Shown: positions 9,927 through 17,945 of the stretch, piece by piece
Layout of the letters: each line of letters starts with the position of its first letter
How positions within the stretch are numbered: position 1 is the stretch's first letter
NCBI RefSeq assembly: GCF_009649745.1
Contig: NZ_WJNG01000013.1
Location: 62,001-126,000, forward strand
DNA length: 64,000 bases
DNA from: Aquibacillus halophilus
GTDB lineage: Bacteria > Bacillota > Bacilli > Bacillales > Amphibacillaceae
Direction: 5' to 3'
Notes under the pieces: model-generated
Told to the model about the DNA's origin: nothing
Databases searched by the model: none
Seen by the model: only the letters and a program-made list of their open reading frames with translations
Translations under genes and position numbers: made by a program

Positions 9927-9959
9927 AATTATCTAGAATAGGATACCTATCAAAACTGT

Positions 9960-10832
9960 TTACTTAACCCATCCCAACAAAATTTCTCTTGTAAATTTGC
10001 TAGCTGCGATAACTGTTTGTTCTGTTGGGTCATAGATTGGTGCTACTTCAACCAGATCCGCTCCAACTACATTAACATCTGACTTAGCAATCAGTTCAAT
10101 TGCTTTTAACAATTCTTTTGATGTAATTCCACCAGCTTCAGCTGTACCTGTTCCAGGAGCAAAGGCTGGATCAAGAACGTCGATGTCAATTGTTACATAC
10201 ACGTTTCTGCCTTTAAGCTTTGGTAGTACCTGACTTAACGGTTCAGCTACATCATACATCGACATGTGCATGCCACTTTGCTTAGCATATTGAAATTCTT
10301 CTCGCGAACCAGAACGGATACCAAATGAGTAAACATTTTCAGGACCAATTAACTCACACGTTTTACGTACAGGGGTAGAGTGTGATAGCGGCTCCCCTTC
10401 ATATTCCTCCCGCAGATCAGCATGGGCATCAATATGTATTAGAGCCATATCAGGATGCTTTTGATAAACAGCCTGAATGACAGGCCAGCTTACTAGGTGT
10501 TCCCCGCCAAGTCCTAGAGGAAATTTATCTTGAGCTAGTATCTTTGTCACATAATCCTGAATCATATCTAGGCTTCGCTGTGGATTTCCAAAAGGTAAAG
10601 GAATATCTCCGGCATCGAAATAATCCACCTCTTCCATATGCTTGTCCATATATGGGCTATATTCTTCTAGTCCTAGTGATGCTTCTCTTATTCTATTTGG
10701 ACCGAATCTTGATCCGGGCCTGAAACTAACTGTCCAATCCATTGGCATGCCGTAAATTATTGCTTTAGCATTATCTGCAGTTGGACTGGACATGATAAAA
10801 ACTTTTCCTGAATAGGCTTCATCAAAGCGCAT
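9960..10832 (-). CDS. speB: Agmatinase (arginase family ureohydrolase)
   Basis: Agmatinase hydrolyses agmatine to putrescine and urea. The 290-residue protein has the ureohydrolase manganese-binding motifs GGEH, the stretch ALIHIDAHADLREEYEG (DAHxD), and TIDIDVLDPAFAPGTGTAE (DxDxxDPxxAPG). The ATG at 10832 is preferred over a GTG three codons upstream because AGGAG is eight bases before the ATG. The resulting length equals that of B. subtilis SpeB. It follows speE by 12 bases, so putrescine and spermidine synthesis are in one operon. Confidence 0.96.
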   Translation of the reverse strand: MRFDEAYSGKVFIMSSPTADNAKAIIYGMPMDWTVSFRPGSRFGPNRIREASLGLEEYSPYMDKHMEEVDYFDAGDIPLPFGNPQRSLDMIQDYVTKILAQDKFPLGLGGEHLVSWPVIQAVYQKHPDMALIHIDAHADLREEYEGEPLSHSTPVRKTCELIGPENVYSFGIRSGSREEFQYAKQSGMHMSMYDVAEPLSQVLPKLKGRNVYVTIDIDVLDPAFAPGTGTAEAGGITSKELLKAIELIAKSDVNVVGADLVEVAPIYDPTEQTVIAASKFTREILLGWVK

Positions 10833-10844
10833 ATTTTCCACTCC

Positions 10845-11672
10845 TCACTCAGTTAAATCTTTAACAAACTTTGGTAGGGCAAAAGAAGCTTGGTGAAGCT
10901 CCGGTGTATAATACTTTGTGTTTATATCAAAAAAACGTTCCGGCTTCACTTTTAATGGATCATGTATTTTACTACCCATTGTGAATGTCCATAAGCCACT
11001 TGGATAAGTCGGGATGTTTGCTGTGTATAGTTTCGTTACTGGGAAGATTTCTTTTACATCATGGTAAACCTGATGAATCAAATCTGCTTTAAACCAAGGA
11101 TTATCAGTTTGGGCAACGAAAATTCCATCGTCCTTCAGCGCTTTTGATATCCCTGAATAAAATCCCTTAGAAAATAAATTAACGGCAGGACCGACTGGCT
11201 CTGTAGAGTCAACCATAATGACATCGTATTCCTTTTCACTTTTGGCAATATGCATAAATCCATCATCGACTTTAACTTCTACTCTAGGATTGTCTAGCTC
11301 GCCAGCTATTTCAGGCAAATATTTTTTCGAGTATTCAATCACTTTGCCGTCGATTTCAACAAGTGTCGCTTTTTCTACTGATTTGTGTTTGAGAACCTCG
11401 CGGATTACTCCTCCGTCTCCTCCACCAACAACTAGCACATGCTTTGGATTTGGATGCGTAAATAATGGAACATGAGCAACCATTTCATGGTAGACAAATT
11501 CATCCTTCTTAGTGGTCATCACCATTCCATCTAAAACAAGCATGTTCCCCCACTCTTCCGTTTCAAGCATGTCCAACTGTTGAAAATCAGTTTGTTCAGA
11601 GTGTAGTGATTTGTTTATTTTTGCAGTAATTCCAAAATCCTTTGTTTGTTTCTCTGTAAACCACAAGCCCAT
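10845..11672 (-). CDS. speE: Spermidine synthase
   Basis: Spermidine synthase transfers the aminopropyl group of decarboxylated S-adenosylmethionine to putrescine. The 275-residue product shows the N-terminal beta domain, the Rossmann glycine motif [18 protein letters not shown] (the GGGDG signature), the acidic nucleotide-binding Glu/Asp in [11 protein letters not shown], and [15 protein letters not shown] with the catalytic Asp. It is first gene of the speE-speB operon. B. subtilis has the same pair. Confidence 0.96.
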   Translation of the reverse strand: MGLWFTEKQTKDFGITAKINKSLHSEQTDFQQLDMLETEEWGNMLVLDGMVMTTKKDEFVYHEMVAHVPLFTHPNPKHVLVVGGGDGGVIREVLKHKSVEKATLVEIDGKVIEYSKKYLPEIAGELDNPRVEVKVDDGFMHIAKSEKEYDVIMVDSTEPVGPAVNLFSKGFYSGISKALKDDGIFVAQTDNPWFKADLIHQVYHDVKEIFPVTKLYTANIPTYPSGLWTFTMGSKIHDPLKVKPERFFDINTKYYTPELHQASFALPKFVKDLTE

Positions 11673-12026
11673 TTCTAAAACCCCTTTATCAAAATAAATT
11701 ATTTCACATTAGTAGTTATATTTACCAATTTCCATTAACTCAAACAAGAAAAAGTATAGAGATTTGGCTAGAAAAATCAAGCATTATTTTTACAGACCCA
11801 TTTTTGCCATTGTAATTACATGTATTTTCCGGCTAGGTCAAAGTGCTACGATGGGAGTTTTTTGATTACCTCAAAAAAGTCGTGTAAAAAGAACCATCCT
11901 TTGGAAAAATGCTTTTTTAAAAATATAAATTACTTTGTAGGTTTATTTCTTTATTGATGTTCCCATAATGGTACTAACATATCCTAATTCTTTCAAATAC
12001 GAGGCAAGAACAATAGGGGACTTCCT
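11673..12026. other. Intergenic region between divergent speE and pbpG
   Basis: These 354 bases hold no gene that I can support. They must contain the divergent promoters, but no clear sigma-A or sigma-G hexamer pair stood out. The only structure noticed is a near-perfect dyad, GAGTTTTTTGA / TCAAAAAAGTC (11855-11881), of unknown meaning. Confidence 0.4.
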
Positions 12027-14123
12027 ATGACTAAATCGATTAAATGGATTAAAGAACAATTAATGAGCATTAAAGATAAGCGCCTTCGATGGCTACTAAT
12101 AGCAGCGGTTAGTATGACCTTTTTGATGGTCGTATTTACGGTTGCCTCTTTTACATACCTATACAGTTTGGGTCCACCGTCGCTTTCGAATAATCAAAAT
12201 ACGATTTACTTTAGCCAATCTGGTGAAGTAATTGGTGAGGAGCATGGACCTGAATCGAGGTATTGGGTTTCACTCGAAGACATTGACTCGGATTTGATTC
12301 AAGCTACATTAATAACTGAGGATCGTCGTTTCTATGATCACATTGGTCTGGACTTCAAACGAATCTTTGGTGCTGCTTTAGAGGATTTTAAGACGATGTC
12401 AAAGGTACAGGGTGCAAGTACAATTACCCAGCAATATGCCCGCAACCTTTATTTATCTCACGAAAAAACTTGGACAAGAAAAATCAAGGAAGCATTTTAT
12501 ACATTACGCCTTGAAGCATTCTATGATAAAGATGAACTGTTAGAAGGCTACTTAAATACAATCTATTATGGACACGGTGCATATGGTATTGAGGCAGCTA
12601 GTCGTTATTATTTTAACAAATCTGCAAACGACTTAACTATTTCAGAGGCTGCTCTTCTTGCAGCAATTCCAAAAGGACCATCCTATTATTCACCTTTCTA
12701 TCATTATGAGAATGCCAAAAATAGACAGGAGCAGATTCTAGCATCCTTAGTTCAAGAAGATCTTATATCAGACGAGGAACATTTTCTGGCTACTAATGAA
12801 TATTTACAGCTAACAAAACCGAAGGAGCGCCAGAAAATTTCCGTTGCCCCGCATTTTCAAGATATTGTTTTACAGGAACTGGCTGGAATCCTTAATGAAC
12901 CAACTGAAGAGATAAGGTCTGGAGGATACCAAGTAGTTACTACATTAAATATTAAGAATCAAAGAAATCTAGAGGAAACAGTAAATAATACTATTTCATC
13001 CGAATCAGAAATTCAGGTTGGTGCAATGGCTATGAATCCTGATAACGGTGCAATTACATCGGTTATCGGTGGAATCGATTATAATCAAAGCCAATACAAC
13101 CGTGCTGTTCAAGCCAAGCGAATGCCTGGTTCTTCCTTCAAACCATTTTTATATTATGCCGCTTTAGAAAACGGCTATACGGCTACAACAACATTAATGA
13201 GTAAGCGAACCAACTTTGAGCTTGCTGATGGAACGGTATATCAACCTAGTAACTATAACGGGTATTATGCTGATGAACCAATTACCTTAGCTGAAGCAAT
13301 TGCAGTATCGGACAATGTTTATGCTGTGAAGACGAACTTGTTTATTAAGCCCGAGAGTGTAGTTGAGACTGCACGTCAATTTGGTATCAAAAGTAAACTA
13401 TCAGCCATCCCTTCCTTAGCACTTGGTACAGAAGTGGTGAATGTAAAGGAGATGGTTTCAGGATACAGCCTTCTTGCAAATGGAGGCGAAAAAATTGAGC
13501 CATATACAATTGAAAAAATATCGGACATTAAAGGGAACGTATTATATGTGCGCCCTAAAAAAGAAGTAGAATTAGTATTAGACCCAAAACATACCTTTAT
13601 TTTGACACATCTAATGACTGGAATGTTTGATGAATCACTTAATGGTTATACTCGAGTTACTGGGGCAACAATAGCTGACCAGCTTAGCAGGCCCTATGCT
13701 GGGAAATCTGGATCAACGAACTCTGATAGCTGGATGGTTGGCTTTAGCCCCGACATCGTTACTGGGGTTTGGATTGGTTACGATGATAATCGCCGAATTG
13801 AGAAAACTGAGGAACAACGCTATGCTATTAATGTTTGGGGAAGATTCATGGAAGGCGTTCACAAGGATAAGCCTCTAAAAACATTTGATGTACCTGATGG
13901 TGTTGTCGGGGCTTACATTGATCCAGCAACAGGGGACCTTGCTAATCCATATTGTGATGATCAGCGTCTTATGTACTTTGTTAAAGGTACAGAGCCTACG
14001 ACGCACTGTACTATCCACCTTCACGATGAATCGACTGACGAAGTTGAGAAAGAGGAGCCAGAAAAACAGAAAAAAGCTGGAATAGGACGTTTCTTTGACT
14101 GGTTACCGTTTATTGGAGATTAA
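12027..14123 (+). CDS. pbpG: Class A penicillin-binding protein (PbpG/YwhE type)
   Basis: This bifunctional enzyme polymerises and cross-links peptidoglycan outside the membrane. It has a short cytoplasmic N terminus, one membrane anchor (about 22-46), and a GT51 transglycosylase domain with catalytic Glu98 in TEDRRFYDH and GASTITQQYARNLYL. The transpeptidase motifs are S369-S-F-K372, S428-D-N430 and K560-S-G-S. KSGS in place of KTGT is a tolerated variant. At 698 residues it resembles B. subtilis PbpG, a sigma-G-dependent spore-cortex PBP, which also sits between speE and ywhD. A sporulation role is inferred from orthology and context. Confidence 0.9.
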   Translation: MTKSIKWIKEQLMSIKDKRLRWLLIAAVSMTFLMVVFTVASFTYLYSLGPPSLSNNQNTIYFSQSGEVIGEEHGPESRYWVSLEDIDSDLIQATLITEDRRFYDHIGLDFKRIFGAALEDFKTMSKVQGASTITQQYARNLYLSHEKTWTRKIKEAFYTLRLEAFYDKDELLEGYLNTIYYGHGAYGIEAASRYYFNKSANDLTISEAALLAAIPKGPSYYSPFYHYENAKNRQEQILASLVQEDLISDEEHFLATNEYLQLTKPKERQKISVAPHFQDIVLQELAGILNEPTEEIRSGGYQVVTTLNIKNQRNLEETVNNTISSESEIQVGAMAMNPDNGAITSVIGGIDYNQSQYNRAVQAKRMPGSSFKPFLYYAALENGYTATTTLMSKRTNFELADGTVYQPSNYNGYYADEPITLAEAIAVSDNVYAVKTNLFIKPESVVETARQFGIKSKLSAIPSLALGTEVVNVKEMVSGYSLLANGGEKIEPYTIEKISDIKGNVLYVRPKKEVELVLDPKHTFILTHLMTGMFDESLNGYTRVTGATIADQLSRPYAGKSGSTNSDSWMVGFSPDIVTGVWIGYDDNRRIEKTEEQRYAINVWGRFMEGVHKDKPLKTFDVPDGVVGAYIDPATGDLANPYCDDQRLMYFVKGTEPTTHCTIHLHDESTDEVEKEEPEKQKKAGIGRFFDWLPFIGD

Positions 14124-14143
14124 CTTTATTACTGTCAAAGAAA

Positions 14144-14178
14144 AAGGCCGGATACGCATAAAGCGTCCGGCCTTTTTC
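14144..14178 (+). terminator. Terminator after pbpG
   Basis: AAGGCCGGA and GC pair with GC and TCCGGCCTT (14144-14173), followed by TTT-C-TT. It is a strong G+C-rich stem 20 bases after the pbpG stop. Confidence 0.9.
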
Positions 14179-14280
14179 TTGTCCTAGCAACATGGAAAAA
14201 CCATGTGTATCATATTTTACAAATTCCTTATTCAAACTACAAGATATTTAACCCTATTTTGTCTTTTGTTCACAAAATGT

Positions 14281-14805
14281 TCACTTTTGAGGTAAGCTAT
14301 CCTTTAATTCTTGTGTAGAATTTTCCCACATTACTGGATTGAATTCTCTCAAGAAGTCTCCTAGCAATTCCTTAGACTTATCATCCATATGTTCAATGAT
14401 TATTTTGCCTTTCATTGACTTATCCATATGATTAACGTGCTGTGGCATTGATTTGTAAGCACGCTTAATTGAGCGATCTACGATAACTTCACTACCTGCT
14501 ACTCCAGAATAGAAAGGTCCCTTTTCACTGCGTTCAACGGTAACCCAAACAATCCAATACAATAGACCGTTTGGCACTTCATCCTTATTTGGCAGGAATT
14601 TTACTCTTCTCTCTATTTCACTTCTGGCATGCATGGCACCCATATCTACAAACGCTCTATTTTCATTTGGATCAATGATTACTGGTGATATATTTTCTAA
14701 GGTAACTGTTCCAACCCCGTAACCACCATGTCCATCTGTAGAATCATCTTTCATAATGGTAAATTGATTACTTTTCTTTTTCTTAGAGGGTTCTTCTGCA
14801 CTCAT
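14281..14805 (-). CDS. ywhD: YwhD family protein
   Basis: The 174-residue protein is recognised by its position after pbpG and by sequence: a Lys-rich start (MSAEEPSKKKKSNQFTIMK), a glycine-rich GHGGYGVGTV stretch and a conserved FVDMGAMHARSEIERRVKF. Its function is unknown; no enzyme motif or membrane segment is visible. The ATG at 14805 has a perfect AAGGAGG eight bases upstream, so the 28 extra codons of the open frame are discarded. It converges on pbpG. Confidence 0.88.
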   Translation of the reverse strand: MSAEEPSKKKKSNQFTIMKDDSTDGHGGYGVGTVTLENISPVIIDPNENRAFVDMGAMHARSEIERRVKFLPNKDEVPNGLLYWIVWVTVERSEKGPFYSGVAGSEVIVDRSIKRAYKSMPQHVNHMDKSMKGKIIIEHMDDKSKELLGDFLREFNPVMWENSTQELKDSLPQK

Positions 14806-14952
14806 TTTTTTACCTCCTTTGTAATGTAAAGCTATTTTAAGTTTGTACCGATATGATTTTTGATTTAATATATAATTAATTGGATACATTTAGTTTAGCA
14901 TAACCAAAAGTTCAATTTCATCTTCTATGATTGGAAGACTGAAATTAAACAA

Positions 14953-15330
14953 GTTGTTTTTTGAAAGATTGTTGTTGATTAAAAATCTGTAGACTATGAC
15001 GTAACTTACACCACTACGGATCCGCGGGCGGCTGTTGAGCCTCCTCGCGCTTACGCACTGTGGGGTCTCACCTATGCCTTTTCATCCCGCTGGAGTCTCC
15101 GTGTCTTTCCTTCGTTGGCATAGTTCGTTGTTTGCTACTACATTAGTACAATCAACATCAAGAAGAGTGCCAGTGGAATTGATTTACCTTCCTTAATCAA
15201 TACCGCATGATGAAAATCGTTTTGGAATCTCGATGAATCTTCGTATTCTGTCCATGCTAGTGTAGTGCAGTTTTTCAACTACACATATTTGCTGGTGACT
15301 AGAGCAGTGGTGAGTCGACTCCTCAAAAAT
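14953..15330. repeat. Composite palindromic repeat, locus 3 (decayed)
   Basis: Most of the gap between ywhD and the tautomerase is a worn copy of the composite repeat. The left end (TCTGTAGACTATGACGTAACT, about 14986-15005) is well preserved. The first unit (15016-15101) has lost its outer stem and keeps TCCGCGGG with CCCGCTGG and the CCTCCTC...GTGGGG core. The second unit survives only as its first 28 bases (15296-15323, ending GAGTCGACTCCT). It breaks off just before the tautomerase leader. No gene lies in it. Confidence 0.75.
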
Positions 15331-15416
15331 GAAGTTAATTTTTTTTCGAGCGATCCATTTTTTTATCAGCTACAAAGATTAAAAACAAACAAAATACGAA
15401 TAGGGAGTGTAGTGGA

Positions 15417-15605
15417 ATGCCGTACATAACTGTAAAAATGTTAGAAGGCCGTACAGATGAACAGAAAAAGGCTTTAGTTGAAAAGGTAACAGATGCTGTT
15501 GTTGAAACGACAGGAGCTTCACAGGATAAGGTTGTTGTATTCATTGAGGAAATGAACAAGAGTCATTATGGTGTCGCAGGAAAACGTTTAAGCGACGAAG
15601 GTTAA
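15417..15605 (+). CDS. 4-oxalocrotonate tautomerase family protein
   Basis: This 62-residue protein of the tautomerase superfamily begins MPYITVKMLEGRTDEQKK, so processing of Met1 would expose the catalytic Pro. Such proteins interconvert enol and keto acids as homohexamers; the true substrate is unknown. B. subtilis YwhB is the counterpart at this chromosomal position. GGGAG lies upstream of the ATG. A truncated second copy lies 2.3 kb to the right (17781-17902), marking a segmental duplication. It converges on the first fused permease, and the two share a terminator. Confidence 0.93.
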   Translation: MPYITVKMLEGRTDEQKKALVEKVTDAVVETTGASQDKVVVFIEEMNKSHYGVAGKRLSDEG

Positions 15606-15613
15606 TAATTAAT

Positions 15614-15639
15614 GCCCTTGCTCCGGATAGAGCAAGGGC
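15614..15639. terminator. Shared terminator between tautomerase and permease 1
   Basis: GCCCTTGCTC (15614-15623) pairs perfectly with GAGCAAGGGC (15630-15639). It lies between two convergent genes and has a near-identical duplicate at 17910-17933. Confidence 0.8.
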
Positions 15640-15651
15640 ATAGTAATTTCA

Positions 15652-17682
15652 TCATTTTTTTAATTGATCTTTAGTCTTTACAAAGGTAAAGCTAGTGGTC
15701 TGTATAGTCGAGGATGGTGTAGTTTCCTCCTGCTTAGTCGTTCCACGCTTAAGCAGCTTAGTTAACCATTTGCTTTTCCTGACATGAACCCCAACACGTT
15801 CCTGTTGGACGTCTTGTATCCCTTCTACAATTAATTGCATCGAGATAATCACGATAATAAATGCAATAAACACTGGTACAATGATCCAGTGATGTCCCGT
15901 CATCATAGCTTCTCTTGTGCTACTTATTAGTCCAGACCACTCAAATGTAACTGAATGCTCTGGCGCACGGTATACTGCATTGTACATAACACTTGTTCCA
16001 CCTAAAAATAAGTTAAATAAGCCTAGATGGATCAGTACAAGCAGCACTTGAATAAACTGTTGTCCAAAGATGATGCCAAGTTTTGAGCCTAGGTGTGGCA
16101 TTAGATGCCTCCAGACGACATGCTTTGTATTTCCCCCCAATACCTTTGCACTAGCAATAAACTCTCTCTCCATAAGTAGCTTTATTTCTCCGCCTATTAA
16201 AACTGTTACCAAAGGTACTACTAAAAGGGTTAAAATAATCGCTTGAATTAACATCCTTTCAGTAAACGAATAGTTAAAGCCAGAAGTTGAACCCATAAGG
16301 ACTGGCCTAAGTATAACAATAGCGATGATAGTTAGTGGTAAAAAGTGCATGCTGTCGATGATTTTTTCAATACCCTTGCGCCATCTTTCCTTAATAAATA
16401 GTGCATAAGGAACCGCTAATAAAAATCCTATTGCCATTCTCAGAAAGGCAATAACACCGGCAAAAAGAATCGTGTACTTCGCCCCTGTCAACAGTTGATC
16501 AAGAATACTATATCCTAGTCTGTCTGTCCCTAACACAACGTACTCTGATGGCGGGTGTGGTTTACTACTGAGTAGGTTACCTTCATCATCATAAATCAAC
16601 ACAAATTGTTCTACCGGCACTTCTCTTATCAACGAATGGATGAAGCTGTATGTCACCATACTTGTAATGACAACAAAGCCAAATAGAAATTTAGGATTTT
16701 TAAGATGGACTGCGAATTCTTTCATCCCTCTTTCCAACCAACTCAACACTTCTATCTTTGGCATTTTAGGCAATCCAGGCCAGTTCGGCCAATTAATTTT
16801 TCCTTTTTTCTTTTTAGGACGAACTAACTCGGAATAGTAAGTTTGTTTAAAAACAAACATTTCTACACCCTGATAAATGATAAAGAGTGGAGTGAATAAC
16901 ATTAATAAAACAATGGCTATTACCAATGGTCTAAAATCCTGAATGATAAAACTAGATATTCCATTAATATTAAATAAGTATTCAATTACAAAAAGACTAG
17001 AGAGTAATGCCCACATAATTATTTTAGAATGGAAGAAAACGCTTTTTACGATATTTCTAAGGACGTGACCAAAAATAATCGCATTGTACCAGGCGCCTTT
17101 GCTAAGAGCGAATTCCACATAATCCTTTGTAAGCTCTTCTTCAATTAATAAAACGATAAGGCGGTAAAAAGAAATCATTGGTAGGAATGACAACACAACA
17201 ATAGGTGCCAAATATAATTTTTGGTCGCCAAGTGTCACAAACTTCATCAATAAGACATCTGTTTGCCTGAAAATATATACAACAAGTAACTGAAATAAAA
17301 AAGCAACCATTAAATCCGGAACCGCCTCAATTAGGCCTAGCCCTCTTTTTACCGTATTGATCATCTTTTTTGGTAAAAACATAGTTACTATCGCCAAGAC
17401 TAGCGCTACCACCAAGCCTAGCAAAAAAGCACCAGTTAACAGTTTCATAGAATATAGATAGGGATCCATCAAAAACGTAATTATGTTAATCTCACGGCCT
17501 TGCAACATGTTGTATGTCCATTTATCCAATTGAAAAAGGTCTTTAATTAAACTACCTGTATTCGTTATGTAAGAAGGGAAATCTAAAAAACTTTGACCTG
17601 ATAATAATATTGGTGCATTACTTACCGCAATAATTCCTAGTACCCCTAGTAAATAGTAAATTAAAAATTTGACTATTTTCAA
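15652..17682 (-). CDS. Fused OppB-OppC-type peptide ABC transporter permease, paralogue 1
   Basis: One 676-residue chain contains both membrane subunits of a peptide-type ABC importer. The N-terminal OppB-like half is about residues 1-285, with the EAA loop EEELTKDYVEFALSKGAWYN at 181-200. The C-terminal OppC-like half is about 320-636, with PHPPSEYVVLGTDRLGYSIL, the EAA loop EREFIASAKVLGG (505-517) and GLISSTREAMM. These subunits are normally separate proteins. No binding protein or ATPase gene is nearby. The TTG start at 17682 follows GAGGGGG at seven bases. It is a paralogue of the next gene rightwards. The substrate is unknown; a dipeptide, oligopeptide or nickel-type solute is possible. 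Confidence 0.85.
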   Translation of the reverse strand: MKIVKFLIYYLLGVLGIIAVSNAPILLSGQSFLDFPSYITNTGSLIKDLFQLDKWTYNMLQGREINIITFLMDPYLYSMKLLTGAFLLGLVVALVLAIVTMFLPKKMINTVKRGLGLIEAVPDLMVAFLFQLLVVYIFRQTDVLLMKFVTLGDQKLYLAPIVVLSFLPMISFYRLIVLLIEEELTKDYVEFALSKGAWYNAIIFGHVLRNIVKSVFFHSKIIMWALLSSLFVIEYLFNINGISSFIIQDFRPLVIAIVLLMLFTPLFIIYQGVEMFVFKQTYYSELVRPKKKKGKINWPNWPGLPKMPKIEVLSWLERGMKEFAVHLKNPKFLFGFVVITSMVTYSFIHSLIREVPVEQFVLIYDDEGNLLSSKPHPPSEYVVLGTDRLGYSILDQLLTGAKYTILFAGVIAFLRMAIGFLLAVPYALFIKERWRKGIEKIIDSMHFLPLTIIAIVILRPVLMGSTSGFNYSFTERMLIQAIILTLLVVPLVTVLIGGEIKLLMEREFIASAKVLGGNTKHVVWRHLMPHLGSKLGIIFGQQFIQVLLVLIHLGLFNLFLGGTSVMYNAVYRAPEHSVTFEWSGLISSTREAMMTGHHWIIVPVFIAFIIVIISMQLIVEGIQDVQQERVGVHVRKSKWLTKLLKRGTTKQEETTPSSTIQTTSFTFVKTKDQLKK

Positions 17683-17706
17683 TTACTATCCCCCTCTCGC
17701 CCCTTA

Positions 17707-17735
17707 ATTGTAGCCAATTGTTAAAACATTGACAA
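17707..17735 (-). promoter_or_regulatory. Promoter with Rex-like dyad, permease 1
   Basis: On the minus strand TTGTCA (complement of 17730-17735) is separated by 17 bp from TACAAT (complement of 17707-17712), and transcription would start about 18 bases before the TTG start codon. The spacer and -35 form an 18-bp dyad, TTGTTAAAACATTGACAA on the plus strand (17718-17735). This is one mismatch from the Rex-type operator TTGTTAA-N4-TTAACAA. The same arrangement recurs before the paralogue. Promoter confidence is fair; Rex binding is inference. Confidence 0.55.
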
Positions 17736-17780
17736 TAAAATTTGTTGTACTGCAACTTAGAATTGATAGGCGATTCGAAT

Positions 17781-17902
17781 AGGTAACAGATGCTGTTGTT
17801 GAAACGACTGGGGCTTCACAGGAAAAGGTTGTTGTTTTCATTGAGGAAATGAACAAGAGCCATTATGGTGTCGCAGGAAAACGTTTAAGCGACGAAGGTT
17901 AA
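17781..17902 (+). pseudogene. 5'-truncated duplicate of the tautomerase gene
   Basis: The last 39-40 codons of the tautomerase gene are repeated here, up to and including the stop and the terminator that follows. Over that stretch only five bases differ from 15484-15605; four are silent and one changes Asp to Glu. The first 22-23 codons, including catalytic Pro1, and the start and ribosome-binding site are missing, so it cannot be functional. The break abuts the upstream region of permease 1. Confidence 0.9.
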
Positions 17903-17909
17903 ATTAAAA

Positions 17910-17940
17910 CCCTTGCTCCAAACAGAGCAAGGGCATTTTT
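17910..17940. terminator. Duplicate terminator between the pseudogene and permease 2
   Basis: CCCTTGCTC (17910-17918) pairs with GAGCAAGGG (17925-17933). It is followed by TTTTT on the plus strand and by a T-rich tract on the minus strand. It matches 15614-15639 except in the loop and flanks. Confidence 0.85.
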
Positions 17941-17945
17941 AATTT

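Noticed and set aside
9678-9941. 87-codon frame starting MERRAVDSCRNS
   Set aside because: It is the second palindromic unit of locus 2 read as protein. The same frame is broken in other copies.
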